Assembly: GCA_017881345.1 (NCBI GenBank)
Contig: JADGQZ010000327.1
Span: forward strand, 1-36,057
Source of the DNA: Myxococcaceae bacterium
Lineage (GTDB): Bacteria > Myxococcota > Myxococcia > Myxococcales > Myxococcaceae
Direction of reading: 5' to 3'
DNA: 36,057 nt
Shown: piece after piece, positions 24,321 through 31,722 of the stretch
Numbering within the stretch: the first letter of the stretch is position 1
How the letters are laid out: each line of letters starts with the position of its first letter
Notes under the pieces: model-generated
Database searches by the model: none
Seen by the model: the letters and a program-made list of their open reading frames with translations, nothing else
Told to the model about the DNA's origin: nothing
Translations under genes and position numbers: made by a program

Positions 24321-26303
24321 ATGAAGATAAGAGTACTTCTCTTCTTGAGCGCTTTGTCGTTCGTTGTGCTCGGACCAGGACGTGGTCTCGGAGCGGCACA
24401 GCAGGACGCAGGGCCAACTGCGCGACGAGTCATCATCTTTGTCTGGGATGGACTTCGAGCTGACGACGTCACTCCGGAAAACATGCCGAATTACTTCGCC
24501 CTCGCTCGATCCGGGGTCGTCTTCGCGGACCACCACGCCGTCTATCCAACCTTCACCATGTTGAACTCCGCGTCCATTGCGACTGGAACGTATCCGGGGG
24601 TGCATGGGTTCTACGGCAACGTCGTGTACGCGCCGAATGCGAGGGGAAAGAACGCGAAGGGAGTCGATATCGATTTTTCTGCCCCGGCGTTCATCGAGGA
24701 CCTTGGGATCGTCGAAGCCGTGCGGGAATCCTACCAGGGAAAGTTGACGCTCGTTTCGACGATGCTCCAGGCAGCACAGGCCAGAGGGCTGACGACGGCG
24801 GCCATCGGCAAGTTCGGGGCCGCCTTCATCCAGGATTACAAGCGAGGGGGCATCATCCTCGATGAAGATGCGGCGATGCCGGTGAGTCTCGCCAAGGAGC
24901 TTCAGACGGCCGGTTACGCCCTTCCGAGGAACACTGTCAACGCCTACGACGCGGGTGCGTTGGTGCTCGCCAATGACAACGGCGACCCGACGGCTCCCAT
25001 TGCCATTCAGAGGCTCAACGATGGGCAGACCGCGAATCCGCTCGATCGCACTGGGGCCCTTTCTCGGCGTGGGTTCACGTATCTTACGGACGTATTCGTC
25101 AATTACATCCTTCCGAACAAGAAGCCGGATCTCACAGTCTTCTGGTCGAAGGAGCCGGACGCAACCAATCACGCGTACGGACCCGGGACATACAACTCAA
25201 TCGATGCGACGAAGATGAACGACGAGATCTTGGGCCGAGTCATGGACAAGATCCGCCAGCTCGGCTGGGAGCAGACCACCGACATCATCATCACTCAGGA
25301 CCACAATCACAGCACGGTCTCCGGTGATGTCGCCCACTTCCCGTTGCGGGGAATGGTCGATGGCGGTATCGGCTCGCATGACCCAAAGGGGTACTCGGTT
25401 TCGGGCTTCGTGCGGACGGCCGAGTTGCTCACCCAGGACGGCCTGAAGGCTTACGATGGCGCGGGCTGCCGCGACATACCGACCTTGTCAGGCATCCTGT
25501 TCGACGGGACCCGCCTTCACCCCGCCAAGAATGACGCGGATGGAAGTGCTTGTGGCAAAGCGCAAAAATACACCTCGCCAAGGTACCTGGTGCCGAAGCC
25601 GGTTCCCGCCGGAGGCATCGTCGTGGCCGCGAACGCGGGGAGCGATTACCTCTTCGTCCCGGATGGCGACCTCAACACCGTCAAAGCCGCTGTGGTGAGC
25701 CTCCAGAGTCGCTTGCAATTCGGCGCAATTTTCGTGAGTGACAAGCATGGGGACGTCGAGGGGACGCTGCCCATGAGCCGCATCAACACGGAGAACCCGG
25801 TCGCCGGCCGGGGGCCTGACATCATCGTCAGCTTCACTTTCGACGAGACCGTGGCCGTGGCAGGCCGTCCTGGAATCAGTTACGCGAGCTCGGTCAACCG
25901 GAGGGGTGACCACGGCAGTTTCTCGCGTACCGATACGCACATTTCCATGATGGCCCATGGGCCAGACTTCAAGTCGGGCCTTTCTGACACGCTTCCCACG
26001 GCCAACGTCGACGTCGCGCCTACGGTTGCGCGCATTCTCACGCTCAATATGCCCGGAGTTCAGGGGCGAGTGCTGGAGGAGGCATTGAAGGGCGGACCGC
26101 GCGTCACGGAATACACGGTGTTGGGCAAGATCTACCGGTCCTCGAGGAAGACCGGGCTGAAGGTGAAGCTCCCCACTGACCTGGACGGCCGCACCCTTGA
26201 TCCCAACCTGACGACGTACTCCGTCGAGCTGAGGACGAAGATCCTCACCCGAGGTGGCACGACCTACACTTGCTTCGACCAGGCTAGAGCGATTCGCGAA
26301 TGA
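24321..26303 (+). CDS. Secreted type I phosphodiesterase/nucleotide pyrophosphatase (alkaline phosphatase superfamily)
   Basis: A 660-aa exported enzyme expected to hydrolyse phosphodiester or pyrophosphate bonds outside the cytoplasm. A signal peptide (1-26, LLFLSALSFVVLG) is followed by the superfamily core: metal ligand Asp43 in FVWDGLRADD, nucleophile Thr79 in YPTFTMLNSASIATG, then DLTVFWSKEPDATNHAYGP, IIITQDHNHSTV and RRGDHGSFSR with the remaining Asp/His ligands. Length is above that of simple NPP enzymes because of inserts around 90-200 and 380-480. ATG 24321 has GAGGG about seven bases upstream. Third codon positions use A/T much more than neighbouring genes, which points to horizontal transfer. 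It lies between two transposase remnants inside direct repeats. Confidence 0.88.
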   Translation: MKIRVLLFLSALSFVVLGPGRGLGAAQQDAGPTARRVIIFVWDGLRADDVTPENMPNYFALARSGVVFADHHAVYPTFTMLNSASIATGTYPGVHGFYGNVVYAPNARGKNAKGVDIDFSAPAFIEDLGIVEAVRESYQGKLTLVSTMLQAAQARGLTTAAIGKFGAAFIQDYKRGGIILDEDAAMPVSLAKELQTAGYALPRNTVNAYDAGALVLANDNGDPTAPIAIQRLNDGQTANPLDRTGALSRRGFTYLTDVFVNYILPNKKPDLTVFWSKEPDATNHAYGPGTYNSIDATKMNDEILGRVMDKIRQLGWEQTTDIIITQDHNHSTVSGDVAHFPLRGMVDGGIGSHDPKGYSVSGFVRTAELLTQDGLKAYDGAGCRDIPTLSGILFDGTRLHPAKNDADGSACGKAQKYTSPRYLVPKPVPAGGIVVAANAGSDYLFVPDGDLNTVKAAVVSLQSRLQFGAIFVSDKHGDVEGTLPMSRINTENPVAGRGPDIIVSFTFDETVAVAGRPGISYASSVNRRGDHGSFSRTDTHISMMAHGPDFKSGLSDTLPTANVDVAPTVARILTLNMPGVQGRVLEEALKGGPRVTEYTVLGKIYRSSRKTGLKVKLPTDLDGRTLDPNLTTYSVELRTKILTRGGTTYTCFDQARAIRE

Positions 26304-26567
26304 ACCTTCGCTCGAGGGCGCGAGCTTCGAGCCGGATGTCGGGCCTGCACCTCCTCCCCAACGAGGCCTGGCCCGCGTCCGTCCTCCGCTCCCGCCGCCC
26401 CATCCCCTGGGCCGAACTGCTCAAGCGGACGTTCCAGACGGACGTCCTCACCTGCCCGCGCTGCGGAGGCACTCGTCGCCGTCGTCCTTCGTTCCTCGAC
26501 GGCCCAGGCCATCCTCGAGCACCTCAGGCTTCCCTCCAGGCCACTGCCCCTCGCCCCGACCACCTTC
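26304..26567 (+). pseudogene. IS91-like transposase C-terminal remnant 2
   Basis: Contains a longer piece than remnant 1: PIPWAELLKRTFQTDVLTC, followed by PRCGGTRR. After this the frame is broken by about an 8-base deletion relative to remnant 1, but the LEHLRLPS helix is recognisable in another frame near 26510-26535. The open frame 26300-26689 runs from this remnant straight into the duplicated nuclease C-terminus (ending TVRQLDLFG), giving a chimeric 129-aa reading frame that is unlikely to be functional. No other gene is seen here. Confidence 0.65.
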
Positions 26568-26937
26568 CCGGGGCATCCGAGGTGCTGACCCACCATGGGT
26601 ATGCACAGGAGCTGGCCACGGCGCTCCGGGACCGGCGCATCGAGGCCCGGCCGCTCGGGACGGTGCGGCAGCTCGACCTGTTCGGCTGAGTCGGGCGCGT
26701 CGGGGCTGCCCCCAGAGAAGCCGAGGCGGGCAGGCGGTCAGCGTCCGGGCGGGGAACTCGCTGGCCTCGCATCGGGCGCTCTCAGGTGTCGCAGCAATGC
26801 GCCGCGCACGGCAGGTTCGCCGACCCCGTCCTGGTAACACTTTGGAACGCTCCCCCCCGGGGGAGGGGTCGCGCCCCCCGTGCCGAGCGTTCCCCAACGT
26901 TCCTCTTGGCGCGCGTGGGGAACAATTTGGAACGCGT
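26568..26937 (+). repeat. Direct repeat copy 2 (about 370 bp)
   Basis: Second copy of the 23640-24005 block. It retains the 3' end of the nuclease gene (VLTHHGYAQELATALRDR, 26582-26689) without the rest of that gene, then the non-coding part with AACACTTTGGAACGC at 26836-26850 and AACAATTTGGAACGC at 26921-26935. Nucleotide differences are spread through the block, more densely in the non-coding half. So the copy is old or came from a diverged relative. Confidence 0.85.
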
Positions 26938-27123
26938 TTCGGGCACCACACGACCCGCCCTCGGGGGGCGACCGTCCCAAAAGGTTTCGCGGAGCTGCTT
27001 TGGTTAACCGCGCGCGCAATCCCCGGAGCGCTTCGAGGTCGCGCATGCCGGACGTGACGCCTCGCGAGGACGTGCCCCCGCCAGCCGCCGTCCCGTTCGA
27101 GCCAGCCGCCTCCGGACAGCTCC
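26938..27123. other. Gene-free stretch after repeat copy 2
   Basis: Between the repeat and the stop of the pentapeptide-repeat gene nothing resembling a gene, RNA or clear hairpin with T-run was seen. A short AT-richer patch (CCCAAAAGGTTTCGCGG, about 26974-26990) is the only compositional feature. Confidence 0.4.
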
Positions 27124-28572
27124 TCACTCCTCCGGCGACTGGACCAGCAGCTTCTCCTTGCCGCACACCGCGCAGCGGAGATGGATGAACAGGTCTCCCT
27201 CGCTGTCCTCGGGCACGGTGCCCGCCGGGACCCCGAGCTCCGCCTGCGCCAGCTCCGCCACCCGCTTCGGCACCTCCGCGGCCGGGAAGGCCTGCAGGGT
27301 GAGCATCTCTCGCTCGTGGCACTCGCGGAACTCGGGACCGTGGAGCCACGCCGGCTCCGTCCCCGCCGGCAACCGCGACAGCTGCTCGAGGTGCGTCGCC
27401 GACTCCGCCAGGTAGGCGAGCCGCCGCAGTCGCGCCTCCTCCGGCAGGCTCGCGTAGGCAGAGAACGCCTCTCCGAGCCCGGCCCGGTCGTCGCCCACCG
27501 CCATCGAGACCAGGTCCAGCGCCGACTCATGCGCCTCCACCGCCTCGTCCCAGTTGTTCTCCGGGTTGAAGCCCGCCTCGAGCAGTGCCTCGAAGAGCTG
27601 GGTGGCCGCGAGCCGACGGCGCACCTCGCCGAGCGCCTCCTCGGCGTTGTGCCCCAGCCGCAGCTCCCACATCGCGCCCGCGACGCGCGGGTCCACCGCT
27701 CCGGTCAGGTCGTCCACCTCGAGCTCGGCGCGCAGCAGCTCCCGCAGGGCGTTGGCCGACGAGAACCTGAACGCCGGCTCGACTCCCACCTCGCGGAGAT
27801 ACATCACGGCATACGGCGCCTCGCGCGAGCCGAGCCGGAGCGCGTTCTGCGCCCGCTTGACCGCGTCCGGGTCCGTCACCGGCCGGCTGCCCTCGAGGCG
27901 CTGCTTCACCGCCTCGCGCAGCAGTGACTCGAGACCTGCTCCGGGCGGGAGACGGGTCGGGAGCGGCGGACGCAGCCCCGGCGCATCCAGCACCCACGGC
28001 GGGGTCGCGCCGAGACGCTTGAGGCCCCGGTAGAGGAGGGTGCCCGGCGGGTCCTGGGGCTGGAACGGAGGCGGCTCGTCCCCGCCCGGCCCACCGAGGG
28101 CGGCCACCGAGGCCTGGCGCTGCTCGCGGGTGAAGGACGTTGCCCCGTGCACCGGCGGCGGAGGCGGGGGAGGCGCCTCCTCTCCGTCGAGCCCGTGCAC
28201 CCGGTCCATGTCCACGTCGTCCAGCTCCAGCGCCTCCAGGCCCTGCGCGCCCGAGAAGTCACAGCGGAGCAGCTTCAGCCGCTCGAACGTCGCTCCGTCG
28301 AGGTTCGCGCCCCGAAAGTCGCAGTCTTGCAGTCGCCCGCCATGGAAGTAGGCGTTCGAGAGGTCGGTGTCCCGGAAGCTCACCTTCGACAGGTCGCACC
28401 TGTCCCATTCGCTTCCCACGAGCACCATGCCCGAGAGGTCGGTGTTCGCAGAGAACAGGTTTTCGAACGTGGCGCCGGTGTGGTCAGACGAGACGGATCC
28501 GGACTTCCGCAGCTTGTTCCACTCGGCGGAGCCATTCTTCAGGAGCTCCTCGATCTTCAAGGTCTTCGGCAT
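27124..28572 (-). CDS. Pentapeptide-repeat protein with large C-terminal domain and CxxC end
   Basis: A 482-aa protein of unknown function. After a helical start (KIEELLKNGSAEWNKLRKSG), residues about 30-115 form pentapeptide repeats of the A(D/N)LxX type: LFSANTDLSGMVLVGSEWDR, then DLSKVSFRDTDLSNAYFHGG and DFRGANLDGATFERL, a right-handed beta helix. A proline run (about 133-139) separates a second part of roughly 330 residues rich in helices, including ARLRRLAYLAESATHLEQL. It ends with HLRCAVCGKEK (Cys467, Cys470), half a zinc ribbon that could pair in a dimer. ATG 28572 is the natural start. The gene is divergent from the pseudouridine synthase with only 49 bases between. Confidence 0.8.
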   Translation of the reverse strand: MPKTLKIEELLKNGSAEWNKLRKSGSVSSDHTGATFENLFSANTDLSGMVLVGSEWDRCDLSKVSFRDTDLSNAYFHGGRLQDCDFRGANLDGATFERLKLLRCDFSGAQGLEALELDDVDMDRVHGLDGEEAPPPPPPPVHGATSFTREQRQASVAALGGPGGDEPPPFQPQDPPGTLLYRGLKRLGATPPWVLDAPGLRPPLPTRLPPGAGLESLLREAVKQRLEGSRPVTDPDAVKRAQNALRLGSREAPYAVMYLREVGVEPAFRFSSANALRELLRAELEVDDLTGAVDPRVAGAMWELRLGHNAEEALGEVRRRLAATQLFEALLEAGFNPENNWDEAVEAHESALDLVSMAVGDDRAGLGEAFSAYASLPEEARLRRLAYLAESATHLEQLSRLPAGTEPAWLHGPEFRECHEREMLTLQAFPAAEVPKRVAELAQAELGVPAGTVPEDSEGDLFIHLRCAVCGKEKLLVQSPEE

Positions 28573-28621
28573 AGATGGATCTCCAGTCTACCGGTGTGCT
28601 TCCATCCGCCGCCCGAGGAAA

Positions 28622-29593
28622 ATGCTCGAGTTTCGCATCGACAGCGACCACGCCGGCGTGCGGCTCGACAAGGTGCTCCGTCAGCGCCTCCCGCGGGTCC
28701 CTGCCTCGCACGTCCAGAAGATGATTCGCACCAAGAAAGTGCGGGTGAACGGCCGCCGGGCTCGCCCCGAGCAGCCGCTGGCCGAAGGTGACGTTCTGAC
28801 CATCCGGGGAGACGAGCGGGCCCTGCTCGGAGAGGCCCCGCCGCCGCCACGCGCCCCCGCGCCCGAGGAGGTCGCCCGGCTCCGGATCCTCCACGAGGAC
28901 TCCTGGATGATGGCAGTGGACAAACCCTCGGGACTGGCGGTGCACCCGGGGAGCGGCATCCGCGGCGGTACCCTGGTGGACCTGGTCCGGGCCCATCTCG
29001 GCCCCCGTGCCGAGCGGAACGGCTTCTCGGCCAGCCCGGCGCATCGGCTCGACCGCGAGACCTCGGGGGTCATCGTGGTCGCCACCCGCCGCCCGGCGAT
29101 GGTGCACTTCACCGAGGTCTTCACCCACGGCGGGGCGAAGAAGCAGTACCTCGCGCTGGCCAAGGGGACGTTCCCGCGTCTGGAGGGCCGGATCGACCTG
29201 GCGCTGTCCGAGCACCAGCAGACCGCGGAGTCGAAGGCGCGGCGCGGGGTCAACATGCAGGAGGCCGCGACGCGCTACCGCGTGCTGCGCCAGGGCGGCG
29301 AGGCGGCGCTGCTGGAGGTGACGCTCGAGACGGGGCGCACCCACCAGATCCGCCGTCACCTCGCCGCCATCGGGCACCCGGTCGCCGGGGACCGGAAGTA
29401 CGGCGACTTCGGCTTCAACCGGGAGGTCCGCACGCGCTGGGGACTCAAGCGGCTGTTCCTGCACGCCGAGCGGCTCGAGGTGCCGCACCCGGAGACCGGA
29501 GCCCGGGTCCGCCTCGAGTCGCCGCTGCCGGACGAGCTCGTGGACGTGCTCCGCCGCGCCGGCATCCCGGCTCCCGGCACGCCGGGGCGCTGA
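28622..29593 (+). CDS. RluA/RluD-family pseudouridine synthase
   Basis: Isomerises uridine to pseudouridine in RNA, probably 23S rRNA. It is 323 aa, the usual RluD length. The S4 RNA-binding domain occupies 1-60 (VRLDKVLRQRLPRVPASHVQ and KVRVNGRRARP). The catalytic motif HRLDRETSGVIVVA has Asp144, and KKQYLALAKG, GRTHQIRRHLAAIGHPVAGD and RLFLHAERLEVPHP follow in family order. ATG 28622 has GAGGA a few bases before it; the frame is open upstream only as antisense to the pentapeptide gene. RluC versus RluD specificity cannot be settled by eye. Confidence 0.93.
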   Translation: MLEFRIDSDHAGVRLDKVLRQRLPRVPASHVQKMIRTKKVRVNGRRARPEQPLAEGDVLTIRGDERALLGEAPPPPRAPAPEEVARLRILHEDSWMMAVDKPSGLAVHPGSGIRGGTLVDLVRAHLGPRAERNGFSASPAHRLDRETSGVIVVATRRPAMVHFTEVFTHGGAKKQYLALAKGTFPRLEGRIDLALSEHQQTAESKARRGVNMQEAATRYRVLRQGGEAALLEVTLETGRTHQIRRHLAAIGHPVAGDRKYGDFGFNREVRTRWGLKRLFLHAERLEVPHPETGARVRLESPLPDELVDVLRRAGIPAPGTPGR

Positions 29594-29624
29594 CGCCTCG
29601 ACCGGGTCACCGCCCGGAAGCGTC
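29592..29624. terminator. Two-step hairpin after the pseudouridine synthase gene
   Basis: GACGC (29592-29596) pairs with GCGTC (29620-29624), and inside it CCGGG (29602-29606) pairs with CCCGG (29613-29617) around TCACCG. It begins at the stop codon and lies between convergent genes, so a bidirectional terminator is likely. No T-run is present. Confidence 0.5.
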
Positions 29625-29660
29625 GTGCTGCGCCGGCACCTCTTCCCCGGCCGCCCGGCG

Positions 29661-30605
29661 TCAGGAGCGTCGCCGCCGTCGTGGCGCCCGATGCCGTGCA
29701 GCGCCGGAGGAGGCCGTGTCGGAACCCGGCTGCGCCGCATCGGCGCGGGCGACGGCGAGCACCCAGGTCCGGAAGGCCACCAGCGCCGGATGGTTCTCCG
29801 ACCTCGGCGGGTAGACGAGGTGGTGTGCGTAGCCGTCCGGCAGCCGGTGGTGGGTGAGCGCGACCAGGCGCCCACTCTCGAGCAGGGGCCTGGCCATCGT
29901 CAGACGCCCCAGCGCGACGCCCATCCCCTCCACGGCCGCACGCTGGAGCGCGTCGGTGTCGTCGAACGCCGCCACGTAGCGGGAGGGCGCGGTCCCCCCG
30001 AACCGCGCGAACCAGGCGTCCCACCGTCCTCCGAGGTCCCGGAGCAGCGGCACTCCCGAGAAATCTCCCTGCCGTGCCCCGGGGAAGCGGCGGAGGAGCT
30101 CGGGGCTGCACACCGGGACCACCCACTCCTCGAACAGGAGATGTGCCCGGAGCCCGGGCCATCCCCCCGGACCGAAGCGCAGCGCCGCGTCCACCTCCTC
30201 CCGGTCGAAGTCCACCAGGTCCGAGGTCGACTGCAGGCTCAGCTCGACCCCGGGGTGCTGCGCGGTGAACGACGGCAGCCGGGGGATGAGCCAGCTGGAC
30301 GCGACCGAGGGCATCACGCTGAGGGTCAGCGCGTCCGGGCTCCGGGCCGGCTGGGGGACCAGCGCCGCGAAGATGGCGTCGAGGTGCGGGGCGACCTGCC
30401 GGAAGAGGCGCTCCCCGGCCGCGGTCAGGCGCAGCCCTCGCGGGCCCCGGTCGAAGAGCCTCTGGCCGAGCAGCTCCTCCAGCCCGCGCATCTGGTGGCT
30501 CAGCGCGCTGACCGTCACGTGCAGCGACGAAGCGGCGCGCGACAGGTTGAGCATCCGGGCGGCGGCGACGAAGCCGGGCAGGACGTGGAGGGGGATCTTG
30601 CTCAT
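29661..30605 (-). CDS. LysR-family transcriptional regulator (GcvA-like)
   Basis: A 314-aa DNA-binding regulator. The N-terminal winged helix-turn-helix is classic: LPGFVAAARMLNLSRAASSL, then VTVSALSHQMRGLEELLGQR and LFDRGPRGLRLTAAG. The effector domain (about 90-295) begins LTLSVMPSVASSWLIPRLP and contains FDREEVDAALRFGPGGWPGL, the GcvA-type pattern. A basic low-complexity tail (RHRAPRRRRRS) is added at the end. The start at ATG 30605 faces a small plus-strand ORF at 30704, with an inverted repeat between. LysR proteins usually control the divergent gene and themselves. Confidence 0.93.
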   Translation of the reverse strand: MSKIPLHVLPGFVAAARMLNLSRAASSLHVTVSALSHQMRGLEELLGQRLFDRGPRGLRLTAAGERLFRQVAPHLDAIFAALVPQPARSPDALTLSVMPSVASSWLIPRLPSFTAQHPGVELSLQSTSDLVDFDREEVDAALRFGPGGWPGLRAHLLFEEWVVPVCSPELLRRFPGARQGDFSGVPLLRDLGGRWDAWFARFGGTAPSRYVAAFDDTDALQRAAVEGMGVALGRLTMARPLLESGRLVALTHHRLPDGYAHHLVYPPRSENHPALVAFRTWVLAVARADAAQPGSDTASSGAARHRAPRRRRRS

Positions 30606-30629
30606 CTTGAGCGCCGTTCAACTTGGGCT

Positions 30630-30644
30630 TGAGAAACTATCTCA
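30630..30644. promoter_or_regulatory. Inverted repeat, candidate LysR operator
   Basis: TGAGA (30630-30634) and TCTCA (30640-30644) form a perfect dyad around AACTA, 25 bases upstream of the LysR start, in the AT-richest patch of the divergent gap. This resembles LysR recognition sites, although spacing is one step wider than the ideal T-N11-A. Confidence 0.5.
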
Positions 30645-30703
30645 TTCCGCTCTCTCTCGCCGGCCATTAACCCTACAGCCGGACTCAAGATGGAGAACAG
30701 GTC

Positions 30704-30904
30704 ATGAGCATCTGGAGCGAGCTTCTCTTCCTGCATGGACACCTCACCCGGCCCCCCGAGGCGCAGAGCACGGCAGCCCCGAGCGCCCGGTCGATGGACA
30801 CCGAGGACGCCGACCGGCTCCGCGAGCTGCTGGGCTGCCGCTCGGTGGCCAACCGGGACCAGGAGCCCCGGGGCCCACTGCTCGGGGTGCGCGGCCTCAG
30901 TTGA
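30704..30904 (+). CDS. Small hypothetical protein divergent from LysR
   Basis: A 66-aa ORF with ATG at 30704 preceded by GGAGAACAGGTC, giving a reasonable ribosome binding site. The protein begins MSIWSELLFLHGHLTRP and has a second part EDADRLRELLGCRSVANRD. No family recognised. Position opposite LysR across a dyad suggests it may be the regulated gene, but at this length in GC-rich DNA chance is also possible. Confidence 0.5.
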   Translation: MSIWSELLFLHGHLTRPPEAQSTAAPSARSMDTEDADRLRELLGCRSVANRDQEPRGPLLGVRGLS

Positions 30905-30940
30905 CGGCAGGGCCCGCTTCGGGTAACCATTCAGGTACCG

Positions 30941-31267
30941 ATGCACCGGGCCCGCGCATCTGCCGACGTCTTCCGAGCCATTGCCGACCCCACCCGCCGA
31001 GCGCTCCTCGACCGCCTGCGCGCCGGGGGGCTACCGGTCCGCGACCTGGCCGCTGACTTCCGCACCAGCCGCCCCGCGATCTCCAAGCACCTCCGGGTGC
31101 TCCGCCAGGCGCGCCTGGTCCGCGAGCGCCGCGATGGCCGGCTGCGGCGCTACGAGCTCACCCCCGCGCCGCTGGCCGAGGCCTTCCGGTGGATCGAGGG
31201 CTACCGGGCCTTCTGGGCCCTCAACCTCCAGAGCCTGAAGCGGCATCTCGAAGGAGGGGAGCGATGA
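30941..31267 (+). CDS. ArsR/SmtB-family transcriptional regulator
   Basis: A 108-aa winged-helix regulator: AIADPTRRALLDRLRAGGLP at 13-32, then recognition region TSRPAISKHLRVLRQARLV (42-60) and wing RERRDGRLRRYELTP. The metal-binding Cys cluster of arsenic sensors is missing, as usual for the subgroup paired with AHSA1/SRPBCC proteins. The downstream gene overlaps the stop (ATGA), so the two form one unit. Just upstream GGTAACC (30922-30928) and GGTACC (30934-30939) may belong to the operator. Confidence 0.93.
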   Translation: MHRARASADVFRAIADPTRRALLDRLRAGGLPVRDLAADFRTSRPAISKHLRVLRQARLVRERRDGRLRRYELTPAPLAEAFRWIEGYRAFWALNLQSLKRHLEGGER

Positions 31268-31722
31268 CCGCGGTGGCCGACGTGCAGGCAGGGGTTGTCC
31301 GGGCAACGGTGGAGATCGCCGCGCCACCCGAGGCCGTGTTCCGGGCGCTCACCGATCCGGCCGAGCTCCCCCGCTGGTGGGGAAGCCCCGATCTCTACCG
31401 CACCGACGACTGGAAGGTGGACCTCCGGCCGGGCGGCAAGTGGAGCTGCCAGGCCAGGAGCCCGCAGGGTGACTCCGAGGTCCGGGGCGAATACCTGGCC
31501 ATCGAGCCGCCGCGGCTGCTGGAGTACACCTGGGAGCCGGCGTGGGAGCAGTACCGGCAGACCATCATCCGCTGCATGCTCGAGGCGATCCCGGGCGGCA
31601 CCCGGGTGAGCGTGGTCCACCGCGGATTCACGGCCGGGGAGTCCGCCACCGGCCATGCCGAGGGCTGGACGCGGGTGCTCGGGTGGCTCGCCGGCCGGTT
31701 CGCCGGCACCCACACGCTCTAG
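31264..31722 (+). CDS. AHSA1/SRPBCC-domain protein
   Basis: A 152-aa small-ligand-binding protein, translationally coupled to the ArsR gene (ATGA). The AHSA1 pattern is visible: VEIAAPPEAVFRALTDPAEL, then RWWGSPDLYRTDDWKVDLRP, GGKWSCQARS and EPPRLLEYTWEPAW, ending HAEGWTRVLGWLAGRF. ArsR-AHSA1 pairs are common in bacteria; the ligand is usually unknown. Its TAG shares bases with the stop of the converging metalloprotease (CTAG, 31719-31722). Confidence 0.92.
   Translation: MTAVADVQAGVVRATVEIAAPPEAVFRALTDPAELPRWWGSPDLYRTDDWKVDLRPGGKWSCQARSPQGDSEVRGEYLAIEPPRLLEYTWEPAWEQYRQTIIRCMLEAIPGGTRVSVVHRGFTAGESATGHAEGWTRVLGWLAGRFAGTHTL

Larger units (their letters stand above)
24006..26567. mobile_element. 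Putative inserted segment bounded by direct repeats
   Basis: About 2.56 kb between the two repeat copies. It carries a transposase remnant at each end and one intact gene whose base composition is visibly more AT-rich than everything around it. Two routes fit: integration of a circular molecule by one crossover in the repeat, or capture by an IS91-like rolling-circle element. The segment lacks an intact transposase or integrase. Confidence 0.55.

Noticed and set aside
24210-25172. 320-codon minus-strand frame antisense to the phosphodiesterase
   Set aside because: No recognisable motif, and the sense strand has a complete enzyme with signal peptide and catalytic residues.
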